A stretch of DNA of 64,000 bases from Algoriphagus formosus (GCF_002807035.1 NZ_NIUC01000001.1:248001-312000); one strand, 5' to 3'; counted from the stretch's first letter, positions 33,861 to 43,767 are shown. The notes: generated by a model from the sequence alone, not told the origin. Made by a program: numbers and translations.

Positions 33861-34991
33861 TTAGGATGATAGGGAATCTAGAACTGAAAGGAGTTTCTCC
33901 CCTTCAGCTTTCCAGTGAAAAACTTCCGGAATTTGCCCTTGAAAAAAGTCTTGATCCAGTCCTGAAATAAATTCCTTTACGGCTTCCTGAGTATTCTGAA
34001 AATCTACCGAAACTCCCATTTTATGGGATGAGACAAAGTCAGTCCATGTAGGATTTTCTTGAATGATAACGGCCGTATTTAATGCTCCCGCTTCAAAAAG
34101 TTTACTCGGGATTTTCTGAGCTAAAGCTTTATGATTTAGGTAGGGCAAAAGCAAAAAATCAGTCTTGTAAATTGCATCCAAAACCTCGGTATAAGGGATA
34201 GGATCAGAAGACAATTCAATAAAAATCCGGGGATGATTCTTGTATTGATCAAGGAGGTTTTTCCCGAAGTACTCCAAAGTGACATGCCCAAAAACTCGCA
34301 GTTTACTTTTGGGAAATCGCTCCAAAATTTGGAGGAAAAACTGAATTCCTTTTTCCATTCCGTAAGCCGGTGTAATGGTCCCCGTCAAGAGAAATTCAAA
34401 GGCTTCCTTTTCCTTAAAAACCACCGGAGGCTTAGGATCGTATTTTGGTCCATTGTACTTATTCTCCAAGATGATGAATGGTTTTTTACTTGGCATTTCA
34501 TCTTGATAGCATTTCTCGGCTAAGATATAATAATCGATTCCTTTAATGCATTCAGATTTCTCAATTAGCCATTTGGCAAGCTTTACTTTCCAAGTTGATC
34601 TATTTAGAATCAAGTTTAGATTTGCCAAGTAGTTTTCCTGCACATCGTAAATGATTCGAAACCCCAAGTAGGATTTGAGTATTTTTGCAGGAATCAAATA
34701 CTCCCAAGTACAGCAAATCAGGATTTTTGGCTTGACGATTAGGCAGTAATTGAAAAACCTAAAAATGGAAACAATTCGCTCCAATTGAGATTTTGTATTA
34801 GTAATCGAAATAAAAAATCGGTCATTTTGCGGACTTGAGGCCGCTTTTGATGAAAAACCTATGAAGTTTAGATCGTATTTATTTGTTTCACGCAGCGTTT
34901 GACCCAATCTCCAAAAAGCCCTCGCATCTTTCGCTGGTTTGAGCGAAGAAGCGATTAGGACAGGGATTTTCTGGGAAAAACCTTTAGACAT
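33861..34991 (-). CDS. Glycosyltransferase (GT4-like)
   Basis: This 376-residue protein has two Rossmann-like halves of the GT-B fold. The N-terminal half has IPVLIASSLKPAKDARAFWR and IIYDVQENY. The C-terminal half has FEFLLTGTITPAYGMEKG, LRVFGHV and the donor-binding region LLPYLNHKALAQKIPSKLFE, with the Glu usual for retaining family-4 enzymes. Sugar donor and acceptor are unknown; polysaccharide or glycolipid synthesis is likely. It is divergent from dapD with only 20 bp between the two start codons. Confidence 0.8.
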   Translation of the reverse strand: MSKGFSQKIPVLIASSLKPAKDARAFWRLGQTLRETNKYDLNFIGFSSKAASSPQNDRFFISITNTKSQLERIVSIFRFFNYCLIVKPKILICCTWEYLIPAKILKSYLGFRIIYDVQENYLANLNLILNRSTWKVKLAKWLIEKSECIKGIDYYILAEKCYQDEMPSKKPFIILENKYNGPKYDPKPPVVFKEKEAFEFLLTGTITPAYGMEKGIQFFLQILERFPKSKLRVFGHVTLEYFGKNLLDQYKNHPRIFIELSSDPIPYTEVLDAIYKTDFLLLPYLNHKALAQKIPSKLFEAGALNTAVIIQENPTWTDFVSSHKMGVSVDFQNTQEAVKEFISGLDQDFFQGQIPEVFHWKAEGEKLLSVLDSLSS

Positions 34992-35011
34992 AATCGAAAC
35001 TAACCAAAAAT

Positions 35012-35827
35012 ATGGAACTGAAAACCATCATCGAAAAAGCTTGGGAAAATAGAGAGCTTTTAAAAGAAAAGGACACTGAAATTGCTATCAAGACTGTCAT
35101 CGCAGATTTGGATGCTGGAAGTCTTCGAGTGGCAGAACCGCTGGAAGATGGGAACTGGCAAGTAAATGACTGGGTAAAGAAAGCGGTCATCTTGTATTTC
35201 CCAATTCAGAAAATGCAGACGATAGAAGTGGGTCCTTTTGAGTTCCACGATAAAATGGCTCTAAAGACTAATTACGCCAAGCAGGGTGTGCGGGTAGTTC
35301 CTCATGCAGTAGCCCGTTACGGAGCACATTTGGCTCCTGGTGTGGTGATGATGCCAAGTTATGTTAATATAGGAGCTTTTGTTGATAGTGGCACGATGGT
35401 TGATACTTGGGCGACGGTCGGATCCTGTGCTCAGGTCGGCAAAAACGTTCATTTGAGTGGTGGAGTAGGACTTGGAGGAGTGCTTGAGCCGGTACAGGCT
35501 GCTCCGGTAATTGTAGAAGATGGAGCATTTATTGGCTCTAGAGCTATCGTGGTAGAAGGTGTCAGAATTGGCAAAGAAGCCGTACTTGGAGCAGGAGTGA
35601 CGCTTACGGCTAGTTCTAAGATCATTGATGTCACAGGTGATAAGCCGGTAGAGTACAAGGGCTATGTCCCACCAAGATCTGTAGTGATCCCTGGATCCAT
35701 TCCAAAAGAATTTGCAGCGGGAACTTTTCAAGTGCCTTGCGCTTTAATCATTGGTCAGCGAAAAGCTTCTACGGATTTGAAAACATCACTCAATGATGCG
35801 TTAAGAGAAAACAACGTAGCAGTGTAA
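35012..35827 (+). CDS. dapD: 2,3,4,5-tetrahydropyridine-2,6-dicarboxylate N-succinyltransferase
   Basis: This 271-residue enzyme transfers succinyl from succinyl-CoA in the lysine/diaminopimelate pathway, feeding peptidoglycan. The N-terminal helical domain precedes a left-handed beta-helix made of hexapeptide repeats (VVMMPSYVNIGAFVDSGTMV, then IVEDGAFIGSRAIVVEG), and ends VPCALIIGQRK. Length and motifs are normal for DapD. The next gene starts 10 bp after its stop. Confidence 0.95.
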   Translation: MELKTIIEKAWENRELLKEKDTEIAIKTVIADLDAGSLRVAEPLEDGNWQVNDWVKKAVILYFPIQKMQTIEVGPFEFHDKMALKTNYAKQGVRVVPHAVARYGAHLAPGVVMMPSYVNIGAFVDSGTMVDTWATVGSCAQVGKNVHLSGGVGLGGVLEPVQAAPVIVEDGAFIGSRAIVVEGVRIGKEAVLGAGVTLTASSKIIDVTGDKPVEYKGYVPPRSVVIPGSIPKEFAAGTFQVPCALIIGQRKASTDLKTSLNDALRENNVAV

Positions 35828-35837
35828 ACCAACTAGT

Positions 35838-36440
35838 ATGAATATCATTTATCGAGTAGGAATAGTCGTGCTTTTGAGCTCGGCTATTTTTGCATGTGGT
35901 GGAAAAACAGGAAACCAAGGCGATGTTGCCTTTAACCAAGGAGCCTATGATGAGGCTGTGGAAGAGTATTCCAAAGATTTAAAGTATAATCCAAAAAATG
36001 TGGTTTTGCTTTATAATCGGGGAAGAGCTCATGAAGAACAAGGTCAATTAGACTCTGCACTTGCAGATTTTGAAGCTGCATTGCAGATTGACCCGAATAA
36101 CTTTCAGGTTCTTTTGGCGATTTCAAATTTCCACTATACCCAAAACAATTATGAAAAGGCTATGCTTTTTGCTTCTAGAGCTGAGGAAATTTCCGGTGCT
36201 CCAGCTGCAGCTTCCTTTATGAAAGGTCGGGCTATGCATCAATTGGGTTATACAGAAGATGCCCTGAAGGCTTACGGCAATGCCATCCAATTAGATAAAA
36301 ATTATGCTCCTGCTTACTTTAACAGAGGCATGTTAAAATTGGCTTTGAAAAGAAAACGCAGTGCTTGTGAGGACTTTCAATTGGCGAAAAGCCTTGAATA
36401 TGGAGCTGCTGAGGAGGCAATCTTAAAGTATTGTAAGTGA
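35838..36440 (+). CDS. Tetratricopeptide-repeat lipoprotein
   Basis: This 200-residue protein has a lipoprotein signal (SSAIFACGG, Cys20) and about five TPR units from residue 25 on, e.g. AFNQGAYDEAVEEYSKDLKY and NRGRAHEEQGQLDSALADFE. It ends in a helix with two cysteines. It would sit on the periplasmic side of a membrane as a protein-interaction scaffold. It follows dapD by 10 bp and is closed by a strong terminator. Confidence 0.85.
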   Translation: MNIIYRVGIVVLLSSAIFACGGKTGNQGDVAFNQGAYDEAVEEYSKDLKYNPKNVVLLYNRGRAHEEQGQLDSALADFEAALQIDPNNFQVLLAISNFHYTQNNYEKAMLFASRAEEISGAPAAASFMKGRAMHQLGYTEDALKAYGNAIQLDKNYAPAYFNRGMLKLALKRKRSACEDFQLAKSLEYGAAEEAILKYCK

Positions 36441-36443
36441 TAG

Positions 36444-36478
36444 AAAAAAAGCTGATTGAATTCCAATCAGCTTTTTTT
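36444..36478. terminator. Bidirectional terminator
   Basis: Perfect 15-bp arms (36444-36458 and 36464-36478), AAAAAAAGCTGATTG and its complement, enclose a 5-base loop. It serves the convergent TPR gene and the zinc-ribbon gene. Confidence 0.9.
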
Positions 36479-36486
36479 GTGACTTT

Positions 36487-37203
36487 TTAATTTTCACTTT
36501 TCGACTCCGCATGATCGTGCTCATGTTCTTTATGATCACAAATTACATCGGAGGCAATTTTCCCAAACCCCAAACAAGTTTTGCATTCGCTAATCTCTTT
36601 TAGTGAACCCTTACAGGTAGGGCATTCCAGCCTTCCTTTGCCATTGCATCGATCACATTCATAGTATTCTATGATGTTGAAAATATTTCTTTTGGTGATC
36701 ATGCCGGTGGCAGCGCATCGGCTACAACCCACGACTCCTGCACCTCTACAGTAGCTGCAGTCCTGTTCAGTATTTTTTGCTCCTTGGCAGGTTTCGCATA
36801 GCGCGTATCTGTAACCCTTCGTATCGCAGAGATTACATGCTCTGATGGCTTGCAAGGGTTCCTTAAGCTGCCCTTGAAGGTTTTTTGCCAATTCATAATT
36901 TTGACCTTTGAAGCCATTCAGATCAAAATATTTATCCAAAAAACTGGCAGAATTATCATACTGCCCTAGTTCGAAAAGTGTCAATGCAAAGAAATAGGGC
37001 ATTTCTTCCGGTAAAGGCAGCCCCGAATCAATCAAGTTCCGGAAAATGGAGTTTGCAGTTTCGTAATCCTCCCGCTCCATGGCTGCAAGTGCTCCTGTCA
37101 TCCAGCGGTCAGTTTGCCCCAAATTGGGAATAGCTTGGGCTTTAAGAATTGAGGGGGTAGCGAGAATAAAAACTACGATCAGAAATTGAAGGATGATTTT
37201 CAC
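36487..37203 (-). CDS. Exported protein with DnaJ-like zinc-ribbon repeats
   Basis: This 238-residue protein has a signal peptide (LIVVFILATPSILKAQ), a helical TPR-like part (residues 30-110) and then a Cys-rich part. That part has CNLCDTKGY, CETCQGA, CSYCRGAGVVGCSRC, CDRCNGKGRLECPTC and CKTCLGFGK, i.e. CxxCxGxG repeats like the DnaJ zinc domain. The C-terminus is His/Glu-rich. No J domain is present. It may bind zinc or help proteins fold outside the cytosol; function is unknown. Confidence 0.75.
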   Translation of the reverse strand: MKIILQFLIVVFILATPSILKAQAIPNLGQTDRWMTGALAAMEREDYETANSIFRNLIDSGLPLPEEMPYFFALTLFELGQYDNSASFLDKYFDLNGFKGQNYELAKNLQGQLKEPLQAIRACNLCDTKGYRYALCETCQGAKNTEQDCSYCRGAGVVGCSRCAATGMITKRNIFNIIEYYECDRCNGKGRLECPTCKGSLKEISECKTCLGFGKIASDVICDHKEHEHDHAESKSEN

Positions 37204-37388
37204 CTGGGTAAGCCTTTTTTAAATTGAGTTTTTAAATATCTCACTCTAAATCGAATTTTGGAATTAAAGTTTCCTAAATGGTTTTAAGAACATTTGTCTT
37301 TTTCCGTTTCACAAACAAAAAATTGTATTTATTTTGGAAAAAATTATGTTGCCGTAAGGTATATGTTTAATCTCAAAATTATTTTAAA

Positions 37389-37796
37389 ATGGGAAAACCA
37401 ATTGACTCAATCGAAGGTATCGGACCTGCTTACAAAGCTAAGCTTGCGGAAGCAGGTGTAAAATCTGTAGAAGGTCTGCTTGACGCTGGAGCTTCTAAAT
37501 CTGGCAGACAAAAACTTGCTGAGCAGACAGGTTTGGATGCCAGTCAAATTTTGAAGTGGGTAAATATGGCTGATCTTTTCCGAATCAATGGAATTGGGGG
37601 ACAGTTTGCCGAGTTACTAAAAGCAGCTGGTGTTGATACTGTAAAGGAGCTTAGAAACCGAAACGCTGAAAACCTACATGCAGCTTTGACAAAAACCCAA
37701 GAAGAAAAAGGATTGACTAAAGTTGTTCCCAATGCAGATAAAGTAGCCGATTTCATTGAGCAGGCTAAGTCTTTGGAGCCCAAAGTCACCCACTAA
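37389..37796 (+). CDS. DUF4332 domain-containing protein
   Basis: This 135-residue cytosolic protein is made of two helix-hairpin-helix units: IEGIGPAYKAKLAEAGVKSV and FRINGIGGQFAELLKAAGVD. Such units usually bind DNA without sequence preference; DUF4332 proteins have no assigned role. The gene stands alone with its own terminator. The product seems suited to high expression (clean lysine/alanine-rich sequence), but that is only an impression. Confidence 0.85.
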   Translation: MGKPIDSIEGIGPAYKAKLAEAGVKSVEGLLDAGASKSGRQKLAEQTGLDASQILKWVNMADLFRINGIGGQFAELLKAAGVDTVKELRNRNAENLHAALTKTQEEKGLTKVVPNADKVADFIEQAKSLEPKVTH

Positions 37797-37823
37797 TCGA
37801 ATACTATTTTGCTTCGGATAAAG

Positions 37824-37847
37824 ACCTTTTTGCCCCCGCAAAAAGGT
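37824..37847 (+). terminator. Terminator after the DUF4332 gene
   Basis: ACCTTTTTGC and GCAAAAAGGT arms around CCCC are followed by a run of T. Confidence 0.85.
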
Positions 37848-37883
37848 TTTTTTGTAGTTTTAGATTTTTAAAAAATTCAAATA

Positions 37884-39416
37884 ATGAGCAAGAGAGACAG
37901 CTTTATTGATGTTTTGACTAAAGGTCAAACTTATAAAAAGGATTTTATCACCTTGGGTACAGGAATTCTGGACGGAGAAGCCATCACAGAGGCTAATGTC
38001 AAAGTTCCACTCAAAACTATGAACAGGCACGGGTTGATCGCTGGAGCGACAGGTACAGGAAAGACCAAAACGCTTCAGGTGATTGCTGAGCAACTCTCTT
38101 TGAAAGGCGTTCCCTCTGTCCTGATGGACCTCAAGGGAGACTTATCTGGTCTAGCCAAACCCGGAGAAGTGAAGGATTTTATCATTAGTCGGTCCGAAAA
38201 AATTGGGGTGGATTACACTCCTCAAGGTCTTCCTGTAGAACTGATGTCCATATCGGATGAAAAAGGTGTCAAGCTCAAGGCAACCGTTTCCGAATTTGGT
38301 CCGGTACTCATGTCTCAAATTTTGGAATTGAACGATACACAGCGCGGAGTAATGGCACTTGTGTTTAGATACTGTGATCTGCATCATTTGCCGCTTTTAG
38401 ATTTGAAGGATCTGAAGCGCGTCCTCCAGTTTATCATTAATGAAGGCAAAGAGCAGATTAAAGCTGAATTTGGTCAGGTTTCATCTGCCTCTGTGAATAC
38501 CATCATGCGCAAAATCATCGAATTGGAGCAGCAGGGTGCGGATAAGTTTTTTGGAGAACGATCCTTTGAAGTCAACGATTTTGTACGAACTGAAGATGGA
38601 AAAGGGGTGATTTCAATCATTCGCTTGACCGATATTCAAAGCAAGCCGAAGCTGTTCTCTACATTTATGCTAAGTCTTCTTTCAGAAGTCTACGAGACAT
38701 TTCCTGAGCAAGGAGATGCGGATCAGCCCAAACTATGTATTTTCATCGATGAGGCGCATTTGGTCTTTTCAAATGCATCCAAGGATCTCTTGGAAAAGAT
38801 AGAAGCTATCATCAAGCTTATTCGATCCAAAGGGGTGGGTGTTTATTTCTGCACACAAACTCCCACGGATGTTCCGGATTCAGTTTTGGGTCAGTTGGGT
38901 TTGAAAGTCCAACATGCCCTGCGGGCTTTTACGGCAAAAGATCGAAAAGCCATTACAAAAACCGCCGAAAATTATCCGATTACCGAGTTTTATGATACGG
39001 CTGAAGTCTTAACATCCATGGGTATCGGAGAGGCATTGATTACTGCTTTGAGCGAAAAAGGTATCCCAACGCCTTTGGCGCATACCTTGGTCAGAGCTCC
39101 AATTTCAAGAATGGATATTCTCAGCACATCCGAGATTGATGATTTAGTAAGCAATTCGAGCTTGACTGCGAAATACAATGTTCATTTAGACAGAGAGTCA
39201 GCATTTGAAATGTTGAACTCAAAGCTTGATGAAGTCGAAAAAGAGCAGGAAAAAGCAACCTTACCCGGACCAAAACCTAGGACAACAACTCGCACTACAC
39301 AGGACGAATCTTTGATTGAAGAACTGAGTAAAAATACCATGGTCAGACAAATCGGTCGAACGATCTTTCGAGAATTGACCCGAGGAATTCTTGGATCATT
39401 CTCTAGAAGAAGGTAG
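37884..39416 (+). CDS. HerA-like ATPase / DUF853 family protein
   Basis: This 510-residue AAA-type ATPase has Walker A AGATGTGKTKT near residue 55, Walker B LCIFIDEAHLVF and an arginine region after YFCTQTPTDVPD. The family (helicase HerA-like, DUF853) resembles DNA-pumping hexameric ATPases, but no NurA-type nuclease gene is adjacent. A 60-residue charged Pro/Thr linker precedes the C-terminal helix. It starts 88 bp after the DUF4332 gene and is followed by a flavoprotein gene on the same strand. Confidence 0.88.
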   Translation: MSKRDSFIDVLTKGQTYKKDFITLGTGILDGEAITEANVKVPLKTMNRHGLIAGATGTGKTKTLQVIAEQLSLKGVPSVLMDLKGDLSGLAKPGEVKDFIISRSEKIGVDYTPQGLPVELMSISDEKGVKLKATVSEFGPVLMSQILELNDTQRGVMALVFRYCDLHHLPLLDLKDLKRVLQFIINEGKEQIKAEFGQVSSASVNTIMRKIIELEQQGADKFFGERSFEVNDFVRTEDGKGVISIIRLTDIQSKPKLFSTFMLSLLSEVYETFPEQGDADQPKLCIFIDEAHLVFSNASKDLLEKIEAIIKLIRSKGVGVYFCTQTPTDVPDSVLGQLGLKVQHALRAFTAKDRKAITKTAENYPITEFYDTAEVLTSMGIGEALITALSEKGIPTPLAHTLVRAPISRMDILSTSEIDDLVSNSSLTAKYNVHLDRESAFEMLNSKLDEVEKEQEKATLPGPKPRTTTRTTQDESLIEELSKNTMVRQIGRTIFRELTRGILGSFSRRR

Positions 39417-39449
39417 CGTATTTAAAATTTTGTAAATCAATAGAATAAA

Positions 39450-40652
39450 TTGAAAATAATCATTGTCGGTGGGGGAGCTGCTGGCTTTTTTGCTGCAATC
39501 CATGCCGCATCAAAAGGCCGTGAGGTTTTCATTTTGGAAAAGAGTCCAAAGCTTTTATCCAAGGTGAAAATCTCGGGCGGTGGTCGATGCAACGTGACTC
39601 ATCGGCTGATGCCCAATAGCCAACTGGTCAAAAACTATCCAAGAGGTGAAAAATTCTTGAAAAAAGCTTTCACGCACTTTTCTATTCCCGATACCTGGAC
39701 CTGGTTTGAAAGTCGGGGAGTAAAGCTTAAAACGGAGTCCGACGGACGCGTATTTCCCCAATCAGATAGTAGCCAAAGCATTATAGATGCATTGATGAAG
39801 GCATCTGAAGATGCAGGTGTCAAAATTAAAATCCGACAAGCTGTGGAGTCTATCAAGGAAGTAAATGGCAAGTATATTTTAACGGTTAGTGGGAGTGAAA
39901 TCACAGCTGATAAATTAATTATTGCCTCAGGAGGAAGTCCTAGCAGTTCAGGTTATTCCTTTTTATCAAAGCTAAATCATAAAATCATTCCACCGATTCC
40001 TTCCCTTTTTACCTTTAATACACCCGGAAATCCCATTCGGGAATTAATGGGTTTGTCCGTACCTCAGGCGCATATTCGTCTTGCTGGGACAAAGCTTTCT
40101 TATCAAGGCCCTCTTTTAATTACCCATTGGGGAGTGAGTGGGCCTGCTGTACTCAAACTTTCAGCCTTTGGCGCTAAATGGCTTTATGATCAGCATTATC
40201 GGGCTGAAGCCATTATAAATTGGGATGTGGACATGAGTGAGCAGGGATGGGAGGCGATTATTAGAGGTTTCAAGGAAAAGCATCCTGCAAGGAAAGTCAG
40301 GAATTATCCCTTAAATGAATTACCCAATAGACTTTGGGAGTTTTTAATCAGTGAATCTGGTATTGATTCGGAAACTGATTTTGGAAATCTATCCAAAAAA
40401 CAGATTAACCGATTGGTTCAAAATCTTTTTTGCTTTATTTTGACCATCGAAGGAAAGACTACTTTTAAGGAGGAATTCGTCACCTCAGGAGGAATCGATC
40501 TGAAAGAAGTCAATCCACACACCATGGAAAGTATTTATCACCCAAATATTTTCTTTGCGGGAGAAGTTCTGGATCTAGACGGCATCACTGGAGGTTTTAA
40601 TTTTCAGGCTGCTTGGACTACAGGATATCTTGCAGGAAAGTCCACCCATTAA
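39450..40652 (+). CDS. BaiN/HI0933-type NAD(P)/FAD-dependent oxidoreductase
   Basis: This 400-residue flavoprotein starts with TTG, directly followed by the FAD-binding KIIIVGGGAAGFFAA. Other motifs are SGGGRCNVTH, ASGGSPSSSGY and the C-terminal GEVLDLDGITGGFNFQAAW, which together mark the HI0933/BaiN family. The physiological substrate is unknown. The TTG start is supported because no ATG lies between the upstream stop and the dinucleotide fold. The next gene starts 9 bp after. Confidence 0.9.
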   Translation: MKIIIVGGGAAGFFAAIHAASKGREVFILEKSPKLLSKVKISGGGRCNVTHRLMPNSQLVKNYPRGEKFLKKAFTHFSIPDTWTWFESRGVKLKTESDGRVFPQSDSSQSIIDALMKASEDAGVKIKIRQAVESIKEVNGKYILTVSGSEITADKLIIASGGSPSSSGYSFLSKLNHKIIPPIPSLFTFNTPGNPIRELMGLSVPQAHIRLAGTKLSYQGPLLITHWGVSGPAVLKLSAFGAKWLYDQHYRAEAIINWDVDMSEQGWEAIIRGFKEKHPARKVRNYPLNELPNRLWEFLISESGIDSETDFGNLSKKQINRLVQNLFCFILTIEGKTTFKEEFVTSGGIDLKEVNPHTMESIYHPNIFFAGEVLDLDGITGGFNFQAAWTTGYLAGKSTH

Positions 40653-40661
40653 AGCCCTCTC

Positions 40662-41015
40662 ATGAAATTAGATTCCGCGGTATTATCTCAAAAGATATTA
40701 GAAATGTCTGAAGGAGACGAGGATTTCAAAGTTGAACTCACTTCAGCCATTCATTCCGGCCTACTGGAACTCAGACAGCAATATTCTATAGGAAAGGAAA
40801 AAGCTGACTTGGATATCATTCAGCAAATCAGGCACAAAGTCAAACCAACTTTAGCCATGTTTGAGTTTGATGAACTTTCGGAGTCTTTACAGGAGGGAAA
40901 GCAAATATTAGAAAGCGAGGGGTTTGGAGTTAATTTTGAATCCCATTTTAAAGATTTTACATCCAAACTTGATGAAGTTATACAAGAAGTATCCTCTTTA
41001 AAGGATGCCATGTAA
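40662..41015 (+). CDS. Hypothetical helical protein
   Basis: This 117-residue protein is acidic and mostly helical (LDIIQQIRHKVKPTLAMFEF, then a C-terminal LDEVIQEVSSLKDAM). It has no signal peptide and no recognised domain. It probably shares a transcript with the flavoprotein gene 9 bp upstream. A hairpin terminator follows. Confidence 0.6.
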   Translation: MKLDSAVLSQKILEMSEGDEDFKVELTSAIHSGLLELRQQYSIGKEKADLDIIQQIRHKVKPTLAMFEFDELSESLQEGKQILESEGFGVNFESHFKDFTSKLDEVIQEVSSLKDAM

Positions 41016-41061
41016 TTTGAGATTTTTCCATGGATTGGCCACAGGGGTTATCAACAAAAAA

Positions 41062-41089
41062 TGGAGCAACCACTCGGCGCTCCAGTTTT
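41062..41089 (+). terminator. Terminator after the hypothetical gene
   Basis: TGGAGC (41062-41067) and GCTCCA (41079-41084) arms are followed by GTTTTT. Confidence 0.75.
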
Positions 41090-41187
41090 TAATAACCCTA
41101 TGAAATACATTTACACTCGCAAAAGTATCGCTTGAATGTGTTTTGAATTTGATCTCAATATCAACAACTTGTGATGTTTTTTATTGA

Positions 41188-42159
41188 ATGTCTTTCATGC
41201 CTATTAAACCAACTACTTACCAAGGACCTCCTTTTTATCTCTTTAATGGACATTTAGAAACCATTATTCCAAGTCTTTATAGAAAGATTGATGGTTTGAA
41301 CTATCTGAGGGAAAAAATCCCTACTCCAGATAATGATTTTTTGAATCTGGATTGGTCCAAAGTAGGTTCCCGACGACTTCTAATCATTTCCCATGGCTTG
41401 GAAGGAGACTCTGAGCGACATTACGTAAGAGGCCTAGCAAAGCTTTTCAATAATAATCAAATTGACGTCCTCGCTTGGAATAATCGCAGTTGTGGTGGAG
41501 AAATGAACCTGCAGCCGGTTCTCTACCATCATGGAGCAGACTATGATTTGAAGACTGTGATTTCCCATGTGGTGGACAAATATGATTATGAGGAAATCTT
41601 CCTCACAGGTATCAGTATGGGTGGAGCCCAAACCCTAAACTACTTGGGGAAAAATAGTGAGGACTTGCCTGCTCAAATCAAAAAAGCAGCTGTTTATTCC
41701 ACTCCTTGCGATCTGCCTTCCAGTGCAGCGACATTGAAGAGTCGAAGAAATGTTTTCTACAAAAAGCGCTTTTTGGGCAAATTGAAAGATAAAATGCGTC
41801 GTAAAGCGCTTCAATTTCCCGATTTGATTGACTTGGATTTACTGGAACAGGTCCAGGATTTTGATTCATTTGACACCCTTTTCACAGCCAAATTACATGG
41901 TTTTGAAGATGCTAGGGATTTTTATCAGTCTGCGAGCCCTGGTCCATGGATTGAAAAGGTTCCAATCCCGACATTGATCGTCAATGCATTGAATGATCCC
42001 CTTTTGGGTGAGGAATGCTACCCAGTAAAATTAGCTGAACGAAAGTCAGAAATCATTTTAGAAATGCCCAAAAGGGGCGGGCATACAGGCTTTATACTTT
42101 CCAAAGATGAATTTACTTGGGCAGAATATCGCTTTTTAAGATTCTTTTTGGAGGAATAG
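41188..42159 (+). CDS. YheT-family alpha/beta hydrolase
   Basis: This 323-residue alpha/beta hydrolase has the oxyanion strand LLIISHGLEGDSERHYVR, nucleophile elbow GISMGGAQ, a late Asp (ALNDPLL) and catalytic His in PKRGGHTGF. That set and the NGHLETIIPS start mark the YheT/ABHD group, putative carboxyl-ester hydrolases with unknown substrate. It is monocistronic. Confidence 0.9.
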   Translation: MSFMPIKPTTYQGPPFYLFNGHLETIIPSLYRKIDGLNYLREKIPTPDNDFLNLDWSKVGSRRLLIISHGLEGDSERHYVRGLAKLFNNNQIDVLAWNNRSCGGEMNLQPVLYHHGADYDLKTVISHVVDKYDYEEIFLTGISMGGAQTLNYLGKNSEDLPAQIKKAAVYSTPCDLPSSAATLKSRRNVFYKKRFLGKLKDKMRRKALQFPDLIDLDLLEQVQDFDSFDTLFTAKLHGFEDARDFYQSASPGPWIEKVPIPTLIVNALNDPLLGEECYPVKLAERKSEIILEMPKRGGHTGFILSKDEFTWAEYRFLRFFLEE

Positions 42160-42249
42160 CAGACGATTTATTTAAATTGGAATTTCGAACCCAAAATTGA
42201 ATTTGAGAAGGGTTAGCCTCTTGTTATCCCTTGGTAAATTGCTTTAATC

Positions 42250-43767
42250 ATGAGAAAACTATTTTTCTTTTCCATTCTAGTATTTTTCTTTCTCACACTT
42301 TTTTTGATGTGGTATTATTCCTTTCGGGATTTCAGTTTGGGATATTTTGTCTTGGGTATTTTAGGTGTTTTGACCGCCCTTGGTATCTATGATTCCTTAC
42401 AATCCAAGCATGCGATACTCAAGAATTTCCCTGTAGTCGGGCATTTTCGGTATATCTTGGAATCCATTAGCCCGGAGATTCAGCAGTATTTCATTGAAAG
42501 CAACACTGACGGAAAGCCATTCAATAGGAATCTCCGCTCTCTTGCCTATCGCAGATCAAAAAGTGTCAATGACACCCATCCATTCGGAACTCAGCGAGAC
42601 TTGGATGGAGAAGATTATCTGGCCTTGAGACATTCCATTTATGCAGTTCACCCAAAGGAAGAAGATCTTCGGGTTACCATCGGTTCAGAGTTTTGCAAAC
42701 AGCCCTATTCAGCTTCTATTTTCAATATTTCTGCCATGAGCTTTGGTTCGCTTTCTTCCAATGCGATTAAAGCTTTGAATCTAGGTGCTAAAAAGGGCAA
42801 GTTCTTTCACAATACAGGGGAGGGAGGAATTTCTCCCTACCATCTACAGGGTGGAGATATCTGTTGGCAAATAGGTACAGGTTATTTTGGTTGCCGGGAT
42901 GAAGAGGGAAATTTCAATCCTGAGATGTTTCAGGAAAAAGCAAAACTTCCTGAGGTCAAACTAATAGAAATCAAAATTTCCCAAGGTGCCAAGCCAGGAC
43001 ATGGAGGGGTTCTTCCAGGTGTAAAAAACACCCCTGAAATAGCTTCAATCCGAGGACTAAAAGCAGGTACGACGGTCTTATCCCCACCATCTCATTCTGC
43101 TTTCTCAGACCCAAAAAGCCTGATTCAGTTTGTCGAGAAATTAAGAGATTTATCAGAAGGGAAACCAATCGGCATTAAACTCTGCATCGGTAGAACAGAG
43201 GAATTCATCGAAATTTGTAAGGAAATGGTGGCTCAAAACTGTTGGCCGGATTTTATTACCATCGACGGTGCTGAAGGTGGGACAGGTGCTGCACCTCTTG
43301 AGTTTTCAGATAGTGTGGGTTTACCTCTTGAGCCAGCCTTGATTTTTGTACGAGCAACACTCGAAAAGTACAATCTCCGTGAAAAGGTCAAAATCATTGC
43401 TTCTGGTAAGATTTTGAGTGCTTTTTCTATAATAAAAAATATCGCCTTGGGAGCGGATGCTTGTAATTCTGCCCGTGGATTTATGTTCAGCTTGGGATGT
43501 ATCCAAGCCTTGCGCTGCAATACGAATGAATGTCCAACGGGAGTAGCTACTCAGCGCAGAGGATTAGTAAAAGGCCTGGTTGTCAATGATAAATCCGAGC
43601 GGGTTTACAACTTTCATAAAAACTCTGTCAAGGCAGTCAGCGAACTTTTAGGCGCTGCAGGTCACTATCACACCGAGGAGCTAAGCGTGCATGATTTGGT
43701 CAAAGGTGATGAAATGATCAAGCTCGCAAACCGCTATTTCCCGGATACGGTCAACACCCAAGTTTAA
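42250..43767 (+). CDS. FMN-binding glutamate synthase family protein
   Basis: This 505-residue protein has two membrane helices at residues 5-50 anchoring a cytosolic domain homologous to the FMN/synthase domain of glutamate synthase. Motifs are FNISAMSFGSLSSNAI, NTGEGGISPYH, KISQGAKPGHGGVLPG, IDGAEGGTGAAP and a Cys set CIQALRCNTNECPTGVATQ for an Fe-S cluster. The amidotransferase part is absent, so it is not a complete GltS; the substrate is unknown. It converges with lhgO, overlapping its end by 4 bp. Confidence 0.9.
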   Translation: MRKLFFFSILVFFFLTLFLMWYYSFRDFSLGYFVLGILGVLTALGIYDSLQSKHAILKNFPVVGHFRYILESISPEIQQYFIESNTDGKPFNRNLRSLAYRRSKSVNDTHPFGTQRDLDGEDYLALRHSIYAVHPKEEDLRVTIGSEFCKQPYSASIFNISAMSFGSLSSNAIKALNLGAKKGKFFHNTGEGGISPYHLQGGDICWQIGTGYFGCRDEEGNFNPEMFQEKAKLPEVKLIEIKISQGAKPGHGGVLPGVKNTPEIASIRGLKAGTTVLSPPSHSAFSDPKSLIQFVEKLRDLSEGKPIGIKLCIGRTEEFIEICKEMVAQNCWPDFITIDGAEGGTGAAPLEFSDSVGLPLEPALIFVRATLEKYNLREKVKIIASGKILSAFSIIKNIALGADACNSARGFMFSLGCIQALRCNTNECPTGVATQRRGLVKGLVVNDKSERVYNFHKNSVKAVSELLGAAGHYHTEELSVHDLVKGDEMIKLANRYFPDTVNTQV